Source: Diploptera punctata (lineage: Eukaryota > Arthropoda > Insecta > Blattodea > Blaberidae). From it: a stretch of 64,000 nucleotides of DNA. Shown here piece by piece: positions 1 through 11,300 of the stretch (its first letter is position 1; each line of letters begins with the position of its first letter). Below the pieces are notes generated by a model that was given only the letters and a program-made list of their open reading frames with translations, was not told the DNA's origin and ran no database searches. The position numbers were made by a program, and so were the translations under genes. Location of the stretch: assembly GCA_030220185.1 (NCBI GenBank), contig JASPKZ010010273.1, forward strand, positions 806,001 to 870,000. The letters run 5' to 3'.

Positions 1-600
1 TTTTACATGGCCATACTATTTTAATTTTTTTATGAAATCCACAATTGAAGTTTGAACATTCATCTTTTGTTTAATTACACTGTTTCTTATTTTATCTCTT
101 TAGAAATAATAATAATAATCATCCACAACAGCTTTAATAGGGCCTACAGCCCGTGCCATCTTGACGATTCTTCCATTTGGCCTGCAGTATAAATAAGTTT
201 GGCTGGCTCATTCTAGAAGAACTATGAATTTCTGATGGTTCTTACAGTACCTGTAGTCTTTTCACCAAATAATTGTGTCTCAATCATGCAGAGTACTTGA
301 CCAGTAGAAAAAAGAATGAACACATGCTATTAGAATTAGTTTTGTTTTTTATCTGCACCTGCACACTGAACATAATTAACCCAGGAGTGGTGGCTGGGGG
401 ATTTTCTGACCCCATATGATTTTAACTTCCAATAGTTGGTATTCTTGGAATATGTCACTATGCACCCACATATCTTTCACTGCATTCTTTCCCTTTTGTT
501 TGATATCAGTAATCTCAACTTTGAAGCACAAATTCTAAAGATAGGAATAAAAATATCCAGTGGTGCGGTAATAGGGTCCCATTCTCACCAAATAGAAATA
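1..600. other. No gene seen
   Basis: AT-rich non-coding sequence. I see no splice-flanked coding block, tRNA-like sequence or terminal repeats here. It may be an upstream intron of the FAM172A-like gene whose exons start at 5199, because the 5' exons of that gene are missing from the window. Confidence 0.5.
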
Positions 601-615
601 CTGTATTTACATATT

Positions 616-803
616 ATTATTATTATTATTATTATTATTATCATTATTATTATTATATTATTATTATTATTATATCATATCATTATTATTATTATTATTG
701 TTTTATTATTGTTTTTGTTGTTATTATTGTTAGTATGTTATTGTTATTATTATTGTTATTGTTATTATTATTATTGTTATTGTTATTATTATTATTATTG
801 TTA

Positions 804-893
<90 letters not shown>
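616..893. repeat. (ATT)n imperfect microsatellite
   Basis: About 280 bases of ATT repeats with scattered G substitutions. It stays open in one frame and produces an Ile/Tyr/Leu homopolymer-like ORF, which is not a protein gene. Confidence 0.95.
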
Positions 894-896
<3 letters not shown>

Positions 897-1253
897 TAAT
901 AATTTGATCATCATACAGTTTAAAATTAAACTAATTGTAGCAACAATATTTATAAGATAATTATTTATAGGGCTAACAATGTTTTGAGACAACTATTACT
1001 ACCATACATCAAGTGAAAATTTCATAAAATAATTCTAGTATCCATTTAGGCTGAAAATTAAATTTGAATACCCATTTTTAATTAGTATCTTTATTAATTT
1101 TTAACGACTTTCATAAATTTTGTAAATCTTTTGTTTATACACAATTATTTTGGTAGATCTCTCATATGTTTTTTTTTACTACTTTTGTATCAAGTAACTT
1201 TAAAATTACTTTAATTACACACTTTATATTAGCTTGACCTGTATCTATCTATG

Positions 1254-1740
1254 TGGCGGAATCTTTCAATGCGATTTTCACCCACTTAAAATCATTGGAT
1301 CGACTTGAAACTTTGTATACTTGTAAAGGATCCATGACAATACAATAATTTCATATTTGTTTTCTAAAATCCTGGCCAGAATCATCAGAAAATTAAAAAA
1401 AGTGTCTTTGTATCTATGTAACGGAATCTTTGAACACGATTTTCACCCACTTAGAATCATTGGATCGACTTGAAACTTTGTATACTTGTAAAGGACCCGT
1501 GACAATACAATAATTTCATATTTATTTTCTAAAATCCGGGCCAGAATCATCAAAAAATTATAAAAAGTGTCTTTGTATCTATGTAATGGAATTTTTTAAC
1601 ACGATTTTCACCCACTTAGAATCATTGGATCGACTTGAACCTTTGTATACTTGTAAAGGACCCGTGACAATACAATAATTTTATATTGTTTTTCTAAAAT
1701 CCTGGCCAGAATCATCAGAAAATAAAACAAATGAAAACTG
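1254..1740 (+). repeat. Three tandem units of about 165 bp
   Basis: Units begin near 1258, 1424 and 1588. Each contains the motifs GATTTTCACCCACTTA and GGATCGACTTGAAAC and ends near CAGAATCATCAGAAAA. Divergence among units is only a few percent. Three matching units occur on the opposite strand at about 36385-36895. Confidence 0.9.
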
Positions 1741-1777
1741 GTATAATAGGTTGCGGACTTGTCGACTTTTTAGTCAA

Positions 1778-1870
1778 TCGTTGTAATAGCTCAGTTGGTA
1801 GAGCGGTGAACGGTAGTGGTATACAATTTCAGTAATCCATAGGTCGCTGGTTCAAATCCAGCTGGGACGA
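1778..1870 (+). pseudogene. tRNA-Tyr-derived sequence with intron, inside the composite repeat
   Basis: The D-arm half (AGCTCAGTTGGTAGAGCGG) and the 3' half (ATCCATAGGTCGCTGG then TTCAAATCC) match the insect tRNA-Tyr pattern. They are separated where tRNA-Tyr genes normally carry an intron. GTA, the Tyr anticodon, is present just before the spacer, but the anticodon stem is degraded. The acceptor stem is altered and weakly paired (TCGTTGT against GGGACGA). It is probably a pol III promoter head of a repeat and not a working tRNA gene. Confidence 0.8.
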
Positions 1871-1987
1871 TTTTTTTTTCTAGATTTTTTCTACTTTTAG
1901 ATCATGCTACAACTGTACCGAATTTAAAGATATTTACATTTTTATCTTATTCTGTATAATATTAAAAGTAAAAAATAAAAAATAAAT

Positions 1988-2457
1988 AATAGTTTTAAAA
2001 AACTAAAACAACACGCTTTATTAGAAAACCGAACTAAAAAATGAAAAATAATTTTAATTTCCAACATGCATGAGATAAAATTAAAGTGGTCAACAAAAAA
2101 TGATCTCCAACACATATAAAACAAAAGTAGAGTTATCAACAAAAAGAAAATAATTTTATCACCAAAAGCATGGGGTGCTTTTTTTTTATGATTTTTACAT
2201 TTTCTTCTTAGAGACTTTACTTTTACCAATATCTGTTTATTACCAAATATATTAATTGATATAGAGCACCCCACGCTTTTGATGGTAAAAGATTTTCATT
2301 TTGTTGATAACTCTAGTTTTATTCTATATGTGTTGGAGATGATTTTTTTGTTGACCACTTTAATTTTATCCCAAGCGTGTTTGAAATTAATATTATTTTT
2401 CATTTTTTAGTTCGGTTTTCTAATAAAGCATGTTGTTTTAGTTTTTTTAAAACTGTT
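1988..2457. repeat. Long hairpin of the composite repeat
   Basis: Arms of about 190 bp (roughly 1988-2178 and 2266-2457) are near-perfect inverted copies, each with GCTTTATTAGAAAACCG or its complement. They flank an 80-bp loop containing CTTCTTAGAGACTTTACTT. An ORF of 110 codons on the minus strand here is only this AT-rich hairpin read through. Confidence 0.9.
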
Positions 2458-2498
2458 ATTTATTTTAGTTTAAGTTAATGCAAGAACAATTTTTACAT

Positions 2499-2760
2499 CC
2501 ATCCATCCATCCAATGGCTGATTGGCTCAAATTTGAGCTTTGGTCTCCCTTAACTTCTGCCTCCAATCGTTTCTATTTTGCACGGCAAGCCTCCAGTTGT
2601 GACACTTAAGTAGGTTTGCAGCATCTTCCTTAGTACCATCCTCCCATCGTTTTTTCGGTCTTCCAACTCGTCTATTCCCCCATAAAACTTGCTGTAAGCA
2701 CCTTTTTTGTGCTCGGTCTGCTGAGAGCCTTTGTACATGGTGAGCCCATTCCAATTTCTT
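2499..2760 (-). pseudogene. LINE 3'-end fragment
   Basis: The minus strand encodes about 75 residues of the tail typical of insect APE-type LINE proteins: a WAxHVxRL-like motif, then GRPKKRWEDG, then a Trp-rich end. It ends in an ATCC tetranucleotide tail (2503-2514). The 5' part is missing, as expected for incomplete target-primed reverse transcription. Confidence 0.75.
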
Positions 2761-2848
2761 TAATTTAATAAAGGTAACAAGGTCAGGTTCATTATATTTG
2801 TTGTACTATACTTTGTTGTATCATATTCTCCACTGACCATTAATATTT

Positions 2849-3561
2849 ATCATAAGTAATGCCACGAGTGATTTCCAATTTATCTAGAGAATATGGAAAT
2901 CAAGAGTGGCATTTGTTAGGACTATTTAACGAATAAAACTAAGCTGTTTACTCACAAATCATTATTTAACTATAGTTATTTTAAAATATTTATATATTTA
3001 ATGTAAACGGCAATGTTTGAAAACAAATGAGAAACGATAGGTACACTTCATTTGCTTCTTTTTGTTTATCACTGCAACCAGATCATACTATTTATTGCCA
3101 AAGGAACTCAATGTTGTAAGAATGCTCTCTAGTGGAGAAAAAATGAAACACATCAAACTGTATATTAATTCATTTCTGATGTCGTATGATGTAAATATGA
3201 CAATTATATTTTTCTGGATTATTACCTGGGAAAAAATACATTTAAGAAAGTGCAAACAGTGGTTTCTTTTTTTTGGTGGTATAATAAATTGCTACAAATG
3301 TTTTTATATTAACTCCTGCAAGCGCTGTGTGTTGACATCTATGCACTTTATATACAGTCTGGTAGCCTATTTTTCACAGGCTCAGTCACTGCAAAATAAT
3401 GGTCAGACCTGTTCAGAATATTAAAAAGGAGGAGCTTTCTTTAATATGGTAAATTTAACACTGATAAATATTTCGTGAAACACGACTCTGATTGGTTGTA
3501 AAACAGAAATCATTGAAACGTGATTGGTCATTGACTCCCATTTGGGGCATGAGTTAAATAG
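2849..3561. repeat. 700-bp interspersed repeat family A, copy 1
   Basis: It starts near ATCATAAGTAATGCCACGAG and ends near CATGAGTTAAATAGTC. A small hairpin near the start pairs GCCACGAGTGATTTCC with GGAAATCAAGAGTGGC. The same sequence recurs at 7742-8043 plus 12352-13445 (split by the hAT element) and at 43373-43985. No convincing ORF is shared by the copies, so this looks like a non-autonomous element. Confidence 0.8.
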
Positions 3562-4020
3562 TCAGTCCAAATATTTTCCTGAGTATTTTTTCAAAATTAT
3601 TTAAGGCTGTCTCTGACCTTTTAGTGAGGCTCCATGTCTTACTACCATAAGTCAAAACTGTTCATATTAAAACTTTATATAGCCTTATTTTAGTAGCTGA
3701 GTGTATGTTATTCATCATCATCATAGTACATTCACGAATTTAGGCCATTTGTTGACCTGTTTCGGCCTCAAGAGAAACACCATCCAGAAGTCTTTTGAGT
3801 GGACATCCTGGTCTTCTTCCTGCAGGTTGATATCTTAACATTTGTTTGGGTATCCTGAGTGTATGTTATTACTCTTCATTATTTTATGAAGTAAGTAATA
3901 AGCTGGCCAGTTTTAATTTTCTTTGTACTTCAATGTGTTGGTCATCATTATCGGTAATACATGAGCCAAGATAGTTGAAATTTTTCACAATGTTAAAACC
4001 TAATTCTTTTATACTATTAG
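3562..4020 (-). pseudogene. LINE reverse-transcriptase C-terminal fragment
   Basis: Reading the minus strand gives RT-tail motifs: an FNYLGSxI-like segment from the 3900-4000 part, then a TVLTYGSKTWSLTKR segment from about 3610-3690. This is the region after the RT domain of an APE-type LINE. It is interrupted at 3713-3854 by another LINE tail flanked by a 16-bp duplication. Confidence 0.65.
3713..3854 (-). mobile_element. Nested LINE 3'-end insertion with 16-bp TSD
   Basis: The insert is bounded by perfect copies of CTGAGTGTATGTTATT at 3697-3712 and 3855-3870. On the minus strand it ends in an ATG-type trinucleotide tail (CATCATCATCAT on +). It is a severely 5'-truncated LINE copy of 142 bp. 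Confidence 0.85.
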
Positions 4021-4089
4021 ATTGCTGACAACTTGTACATACTTAATTAAAATCAAAATTTAGTTATAAAATAAAATAAGTTAAAATAT

Positions 4090-4574
4090 CCCCTCAGGGT
4101 CCCCATCTAGGGGACATGTGGCTGGCGACCACAAGGTGCCCAAGCTGAGCAAAACATTGCTTCCACTTACTTGTGTTTTGCTCCTTACTTTTATCTTTAA
4201 TCGATCTGGCATTTCTTCCTTTCTTCCATTTACTTATACCAGACTCTTTTAACTTTACTATCTAACCTCTCTTGGTTAACTCTTGTTTTTTTCGACCCCG
4301 ACACTATTAGGGCATCCGAGTGCTAGGGAGTCTTTCCTTTCTTCCATTTCTTCTTTTCTTTATTTTCTTTTCTTCTTCAGAAAAGCCTGACTAGAGGCTA
4401 TAAGATGGCAACCCCATCACTGGTCTTGCCTTCTTTGGCCAGCAACCAATCGAAAGGACTATTATTATGCTTTCAAGTCTTATACGAGAATTTACCGGAA
4501 GGACGCTGGAGGGAAAATTTTCTATAGGATCGTAACAGGCCTTGGCCTAATACGTACTTGGAAGGAAGAAGAAG
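4090..4574 (+). mobile_element. LINE-derived head-plus-tail insertion nested in PLE 1
   Basis: Flanked by AAGTTAAAATAT at 4078-4089 and 4575-4586, a 12-bp TSD, and ending in a GAA trinucleotide tail. The segment GCCTGACTAGAGGCTATAAG matches the 5' leader just upstream of the intact LINE ORF at 22426. The end resembles a LINE 3' terminus, so the protein-coding middle is missing. A related inverted copy lies at 33720-34050. Confidence 0.75.
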
Positions 4575-4640
4575 AAGTTAAAATATACCTTCTTAGGTAA
4601 AATCCATCATCCTCAACTTATAAAATATGTAATCTTTATG

Positions 4641-4680
4641 CCTGTAGGCCTTTCAGAACATCTGTTCCATCTTCAGCAGG
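4641..4680 (-). ncRNA. Hammerhead ribozyme motif, PLE 1 left arm
   Basis: On the minus strand: stem I CCTG/CAGG, core CTGAAGA (4670-4676), stem II closing GAACA on TGTTC, GAAA (4651-4654), self-complementary stem III GGCC, then cleavage dinucleotide UA. All consensus core residues are present. The 4-bp palindromic stem III is the arrangement known for PLE hammerheads, which act best as dimers. Confidence 0.75.
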
Positions 4681-4792
4681 TCACTCTTTCACTACAACAT
4701 CCAGTATGATGGTTGATGCTGCTGGTCCTAATGTGGCTCTGTCATGACATTAGGACCAGCAGCATCAACCATCATGTTGTAGCGAAGAGTGA

Positions 4793-4832
4793 CCTGCTGA
4801 AGATGGAATGGATGTTCTGAAAGGCCTACAGG
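4793..4832 (+). ncRNA. Hammerhead ribozyme motif, PLE 1 right arm
   Basis: Stem I CCTG (4793-4796) pairs with CAGG (4829-4832). The core CTGAAGA is at 4797-4803, GAAA at 4819-4822, stem III GGCC at 4823-4826 and UA at 4827-4828. Stem II is slightly weakened relative to the left-arm copy. Confidence 0.72.
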
Positions 4833-5198
4833 CATAAAGTTTACATATTTTATAAGTTGAGGACGACGGATTTTACCTAAGAAGGTATATTTTAACTTAT
4901 TTTATTTTATGACTCTCCACCTAAATGGTTTTAACAATGAATTTTATTAAAATTTAGTTAGTAGTGAACACATTTTTTTTCCCTTTAGGATTAGGAAAAC
5001 CTCCACACCACCTCTTAAGTGTGTCACTAAGGTGCCACCTCTCCCAGGTTAAATAAAATTGTCACCACATGATGAGTTTTATGGAATGTCGTGTTAGTGA
5101 GTGATGAGTGTCCTGGTTTTTACATTCAGAAGGTGAATTCACTAATATGATGTAGAATTTAGTTATTTTTTAAAATATTTTTATGATATCTTTTGTAG

Positions 5199-5389
5199 GT
5201 AATAACAAAATATGTCTATGGCCTTCTAGAAGTTGATTTAGGACTACAAAAGTTGAAGGTACCAAAAGATGGAGATGAAATGGAGAGCACATTTGTGTTT
5301 GCATCACCAAATATTTTCATGAATACTGAACGACTTCTCATTCTGATACATGGAAGTGGTGTTGTAAGAGCTGGACAATGGGCAAGAAG
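5199..5389 (+). CDS. FAM172A: FAM172A-like exon A
   Basis: The acceptor TTTTGTAG ends at 5198 and the donor GTAATT starts at 5390. The exon reads from [16 protein letters not shown] to [13 protein letters not shown], 63 codons plus two bases. The HGSG segment is the conserved strand-turn of the hydrolase-like fold. The incoming exon boundary is in phase 0. Confidence 0.92.
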
Positions 5390-8300
5390 GTAATTATCAT
5401 TTTATTATAAGAATAGTAATTTCTCAAATATTATTATTAGGAGTTTTCATTAGATTATTTTAATTATTGGAAGGGGGGGGGTAAATTTGTGGATTAGCAT
5501 ATTTTATACTGTGTGTATATGTGTGAGTGATGAGTGAATAAAAACTCCTCAGGCACTATTTTTTGGGAATATTTAAAATGTTTGTTCAAGCTGTGGATAT
5601 AATTAGCATCATCAGGATATAATTATTATTGAGATTAAAATTCTTAGGAAAATGTTTGGACCAAAGAGAGATAAACAGACAAGTGAATGGGGAAGACTAC
5701 ATAACAATGAGATACATGTTCTTTATAGGAAACCAGTTACAATAAAAACAGTTAAGTCTCATAGACCAAAGAGAGATAAACAGACAAGTGAATGGAGAAG
5801 ACTACATAACAATGAGATACATGTTCTTTATAGGAAACCAGTTACAATAAAAACAGTTAAGTCTCATAGAGTGCAGTGGGCAGGACGTGTGGCATGAATG
5901 GGGATTGAAAGAACAGCATGGAAACTTCATGTAAGAAAACAAAGGGAAAATGCCCAGTTGGTAGACCAAGAATGAGGTGGGAGAATAACATTAACCATGA
6001 TTTGAGGGAAGTAGATTATACAGGGGATGTTTGAAAAACATTAGCTCAGAAGAGGGATGTATAGGGAGCTTATGTCCATGTGACCATGAACCTACAGGTT
6101 TGATAGTGCCAGTGAGTTAGTTAGTTTTAGTTAACATAACTATTATTGATGTGGTTAACATTAGATATCTTTTCTGAAGTTATATATTTAAAATGATGAT
6201 GCTGATAAAAATTAACATTGTAAAACATTTAGACAAGTTGAACTCTTCTAAAAGCCTGTTTCCCATCTTAATTTGGCATATACTTCTGAGTATAGTGATC
6301 TTATAATATTAATTATTTTATTACTGATGCTGACCTTTTTGAGAATCATACAGACTAGCATCTTGGTACAGTATCAAATAGTTTTAATAGATCTATAAAT
6401 AATATATTTTTTTGTCAAAGGCCACAAAGTTGTCTTATGACATTTTTGGCATCCTCTCCTGGCATTGACGAAATTGTAACTTATGAAGTTGGGGTGCCTG
6501 GAAGGTGGAATACATTACCCTGATGATATGATGGGAAATAATTGATAACTAAGCCCCAGAAGACTCCTTAACCTTTTGACTGCCGAGTTTCCCTTTTGCC
6601 AGCTGGGCTGTGGGTGCCAGGTTTTTTAAATTTAAAGTACTACGCCATACTATATAATATAAACCTATATAAAGTATATTTAACTGTCTACATGCCATGC
6701 TAAATTTAATTTAAACTCACTATTATACATTTATTTGAAGGTTAGACAGTGTTGCTTCCACTTGTAAAGATCCCAGGTTCGAATTCAGCACGGTGTCTTT
6801 ATTGAAATTTGTTATCACTAAAACATTTATTCTACTAAATAATGTTGATGGTATTATCACTAAACACTTATAATATTAAATATTGTTGAACATTTTTTAT
6901 GGTCCTGGGTTCGAATCAGTTCCAGTCAAACAGCTGTTCTATGCCACGTGTTTCGTGTGTCGCGACACGCCCACGACTGTCAGTCACACACTGTTCATTT
7001 AGGTCTACATCACTTGCTTTACTATTAAAGGCTTAGATTGTAATAATATTCTCTTAGAAACAGGACTACTATCACATTCGTCAAACGAATAACCATTTGA
7101 TGAACTGTTACTGTCACTCTCATCTTCTGATAAAACTGACACATTAAACTCGCGTATTGTATTTTCGTCAACTTCGAGACATGAATCACTGTATTCCACA
7201 GCACGAACTGCCCCTTGGCCAGGTATCTTTTCAACTAAAAATAAAATAAATAAAGAGAAAATTCTGAAATTGCAATATTCCATAGCAAAAAAAAAAGGCC
7301 TTGAAACATGAATGTACACCCTCCTTTAGAAAACCGATTTACAACCAGCCTGTACCGTTATTCTGTAAGGGGTGTGCAAAGTATTGCTAAGAAAGGATGT
7401 ACAAACACAGAACGAAAAATAATTTTAGTTTATTGAAGTAAAAACTTCGGGAAAAAAAATATTTAAAATAATAAGATTGAAAACCGGAGCCTGCCGGGCG
7501 TGGCATACCGCTGTACACGCACTTTCACCGGCGTACGCCGGGCATGGCATTCAAAAGGTTAAACCTAAACTTAACCTAAATTTCAGACCATGGCTGACCT
7601 CAGGAATTATCCCCTTATAATAATAATTATAATAACTGTAATACAATAATTCTCTACCCTCTTTCTTCCCCTCTTTCCCTCTCGCTTTCATTTTCACACT
7701 CTCACCATCTCCCTCTCTCATAATAATGATAATGACAGTATTATCATAAGTAATGCCATGAGTGATTTCCAATTTATCTATAGAATTTGGAAATCAAGAG
7801 TGGCATTTGTTACGACTATTTAACAAATAAAATTAAGCTGTTTACTCACAAATCATTATTTAATTGTAGTTATTTTAAAATATTTATATATTTAATGTAA
7901 ACTGTGATGTATGAAAACAAATGAGAAATGTTTGTTATGTTTCATTTGTTCATCCACTGCAACCAGACCATATTATTTATTGTCGAAAAAATATTGTAAG
8001 AATGCACCCTAGTGGAGAAAAAATGAAACATGTCAAACTGTATATTATAACTAGGGCAAGGCATTTAATGATTTTGCATCTTTTTCTTATGAAGGTTGAA
8101 ACATTGCTTGCATGTATGAAAATGTATGACATTAAAAACAGATTAAATAAAAGCAATTCGTTAGGGCATTTTTTTGCATTTTCATAACTTTTCTAGGGAT
8201 AGGTTATTTTTTTGCAATTTTTAGGTAATTTTGAGCATTTTTTTTACACTTTTCCGGAATGTTGTGACATTATTTGTATTTGATTTGGGATGTTTATTAT

Positions 8301-11300
8301 AATTCAGTATTTTTCCCTGTCAATACAATTTCTTGAAATAAGTAGATGTTTTTGCTAACTACTACCCCTATTTTTTAAGGTATGTGCATAATGAACTTGC
8401 CAGTTCTAGGAATTTTATTCAATTACTTAGAGCTTATACTAGCTTCTACCCCTATTTTTCAAGGAATGTGCTTAATGGACTTGCCCACACTCCCATTGTT
8501 ATGCTGTTAAGTGAGGTGGTCGGTTGTTTCTAGGCATCTGTATGAACAGGTTAAGAGCAAAATGCCTAAAGTAAAGGAAAGTGATAGTGTTAAATTGAAG
8601 GCATTTGTTTTAAAATGTGGAGAAATATTTTTTCAACGGATGTTCGTATTTTATTCTGCAAGATTTGCCATGTGTGAGTGGCTGCTGAAAAAAGTTTACA
8701 GTAGAACAACACATGTCACGGGAGAAACATAAACGTGGTCTGCAGCGACTTGAAAATAAATCCAGTCTAAACTTACAGCAAATGCTTCTGGGGGAAACTT
8801 GTTCAATGTTTTTGCCATTTTGTGAGAAACTATGTGAAGCTTTTCTATCTGCTGATATTCCACTTCACAAATTGAATCACCTAAGCTGCACTTTCTTAGA
8901 AGAGGAGACCGGAAAATTAATTCCAGATCCCAGAACATTGAGAAGAACCTACGTAGCATGGTGCTATGACAAAACTTTGCACAAAATAAGAGAAAGGATT
9001 GGAGAAATCCAACTTTTTTCAGCAGCCACTCACACATGCAAATCAGACGGTGTGTGGAACAATACAGAGAACATTCAAAAATAAAATTAGAAAAGAAACC
9101 AAGATAAAAATGTATAATGTTATGGCGGTTCCCACAATATTGTATGGATGTGAAACTTGGGCTCCAGTGAAAAGACAGAAGGATAGAATACAGAAGGCAG
9201 AGATGCGGTTCCTAAGACAAGTAAAAGGATGTACAAGACTTGATAGAATAAGAAATGAGGATATAAGAGAAGAATTGAAAGTACAGCCTTTATTGGATAA
9301 AGTCACGAATTACAGACAGAAATGGATTGATCACATGGATGGAATGAGCAAGGAGAGATATCCATTGTTAGCCAGAAATTATCAAGCAAGAGGAAGGCGT
9401 GATGTTGGAAGACCTAGAAGACGTTGGGCTGATGCAATATGAAGTCGGAACGGGCAATTGCCTAATCCCTGGAGTGATGATGATGATGATGAGGATTGGA
9501 GAAAGAAATGTATTTGTATCCATTGACGAGACAACAGACTCTATGGGCCGTTATGTAGCGAATGTTATTGTTGGAGTTTTAGAAGCACACAGCCCTGGAG
9601 AACAATTTCTACTACATTGTGAGCAGCTGGACAAAGTCAACAACTCAACAATCAGTATAGTATTTGACCATGCACTGAGAATACTTTGGCCTGATGGAAT
9701 TCGAAATTCCAAAGTACCCTATATGATGAAAGTAGCTGCATTTTTAAGTGCACTGTACCCAAAAATGGTGCATGTGACGTGTTTAGCACATGCATTACAT
9801 CGGGTCGCGGAAGAGGCACGTGCAAATTTTCCTGAAGTGGATAAATTAATTGGATGCGTGAAGAAAGTATTCCTGAAAGCCCCCTCTCAAATTTTAGCAT
9901 TCAAAACAGAAGCTCCAGAAATCCAATTGCCCTTTTCACCTGTTTTGACTAGATGGGGAACATGGCTCCAAGCTTGCAGTTATTATTGCAAGAATTTCGA
10001 CGTTGTGAAGAAAGCGATCGATTCTTTTGATAATGGTGAGTCTGTGTCAATAAAAAAGGCGCAAGAACTGTTAGCTGATAAAGAAATTGCTGGTAAACTT
10101 TCTTACATAAATACTAATTTTGGATTCCTTCCTGATGCCATAACTTCACTGGTAAAATCCCAAGTGACAATAGTAGAACAGCTACAAATGGTGGATAAAG
10201 TGGTGATTGATTTGAGCCGTGCATGTGGTAAAGTGGGTGATACAGTGTCAATGAAAATAAACAAGTGTATAACCAAGTACAAGGGGTACACAACATTGTG
10301 TTTAATTGGCAGAGCTTTGTCTGGTGAAAATTTTTCTCTTGCTGATTGTGAGTTAAATCCAGGAGATATTGCTTGCTTTCAGTTTGCTCTAATTGTTTCC
10401 ATTGAAGTAGAGAGGAGCTTTTCCATTTATAAGTCAGTACTAGCAGACAATAGACAATCATTTATGTTTGAGAATCTCCGCCAAGTTTTGATTGTTAACT
10501 GCATTTCAAAATTGTTGTAAAAGTGCACTGTGCAATTGAAATGGATTTTCTGCAATAAAAGGTACTTATATATTAAAATATATATACAGTCAATATGCCC
10601 ATTTCACCAATTAATGTTTAAAAAGGTCAACAAGTTTCCACAGCCAAGCTGTCATTCTCAAGACCAGATATTGACTGAAGACAAAATTGATAATAAATAA
10701 TAAACAAATTCAGTTAAAAACAAACTATGTCACATGATGCAATCATTCATAAGTAAACAATAAAACATAATAAAACTAATCCTCTTTTGTTTCAATTAAA
10801 GAAAAGAGGGCGCTGTACGGAATAGGGCCCTTGTCTTTATTCATGATTTTATCCTTATTTTTATAAATTTCCAAACTTTCAAGGACGTCAAGGAATTTGA
10901 AATCAATGACCGAACGAATCAGCCTAAGGTTACTTTTATTGATAGCATGACCGTAATCAGAAATATGCTGGGCAACCCCAGATTTTTCAATTCTGTTAAG
11001 TCTAAAATGGGCAATATGTTCGTTAAATCTAGTTAAAATGGATCTTCTGGTCTGCCCAACATATTTCATATCACAGTCATTGCATCCAATTTCATAAATA
11101 CCGGATTTTTTTAAACAATCGACTTTATCTTTAGGGTTTCCAAGTACACTATTTAATGTCAAAGTGGAAGTAAAAATTAATTTAGTATCTAATCCTTTGA
11201 ATATCTTGTTTCAAACCTCTAGTTAAAGAGGGAATGTACGGCATAATTGCAAAATTAGCTTTATTAATAGGAGAATGGAAGGTTGTAGAATCAGTAATAA

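Larger units (their letters stand above)
1215..2480 (+). mobile_element. Unclassified composite repeat, copy 1 (tandem units, tRNA-Tyr-like, hairpin)
   Basis: The order is a short head ending in a TATCTATCTATG motif, three tandem units of about 165 bp, a tRNA-Tyr-like sequence with intron, then a long hairpin. The whole arrangement recurs in inverted orientation at 35670-36945, so it is a mobile or duplicated unit and not a local accident. I found no transposase, target-site duplication or terminal inverted repeats. It could be a tRNA-headed retroposon or a non-autonomous DNA element; I cannot assign a class. Confidence 0.75.
4067..4948. mobile_element. Fold-back PLE 1, with 12-bp TSD
   Basis: Two inverted arms (about 4067-4740, interrupted, and 4745-4915) fold around a short centre near 4741. 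The element is bounded by perfect copies of AAAATTTAGTTA at 4055-4066 and 4949-4960. Each arm carries a hammerhead motif, one on each strand. No PLE protein remains. The arms differ by several substitutions and the TSD encloses the whole, so it is not an assembly inversion artefact. Confidence 0.8.

Noticed and set aside
436..960. 174-codon ORF
   Set aside because: Ile/Tyr/Leu homopolymers from an ATT microsatellite.
1254..1740. Regular direct repeats that could suggest a CRISPR array
   Set aside because: Units of 165 bp are similar throughout, with no distinct spacers, and the same array is found in an inverted composite repeat in an obviously eukaryotic locus.
1778..1870. Functional tRNA-Tyr gene
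   Set aside because: The acceptor and anticodon stems are damaged and the sequence sits inside a repeat with a second copy.
4570..4915. Fold-backs as assembly artefacts
   Set aside because: Arms differ by substitutions, centres are unique, and exact TSDs surround whole fold-backs at several loci.
7005..7319. Host gene encoding an acidic protein
   Set aside because: Present again at 50.2 kb inside a collinear TTAA-flanked element, so it is part of a piggyBac-like repeat.
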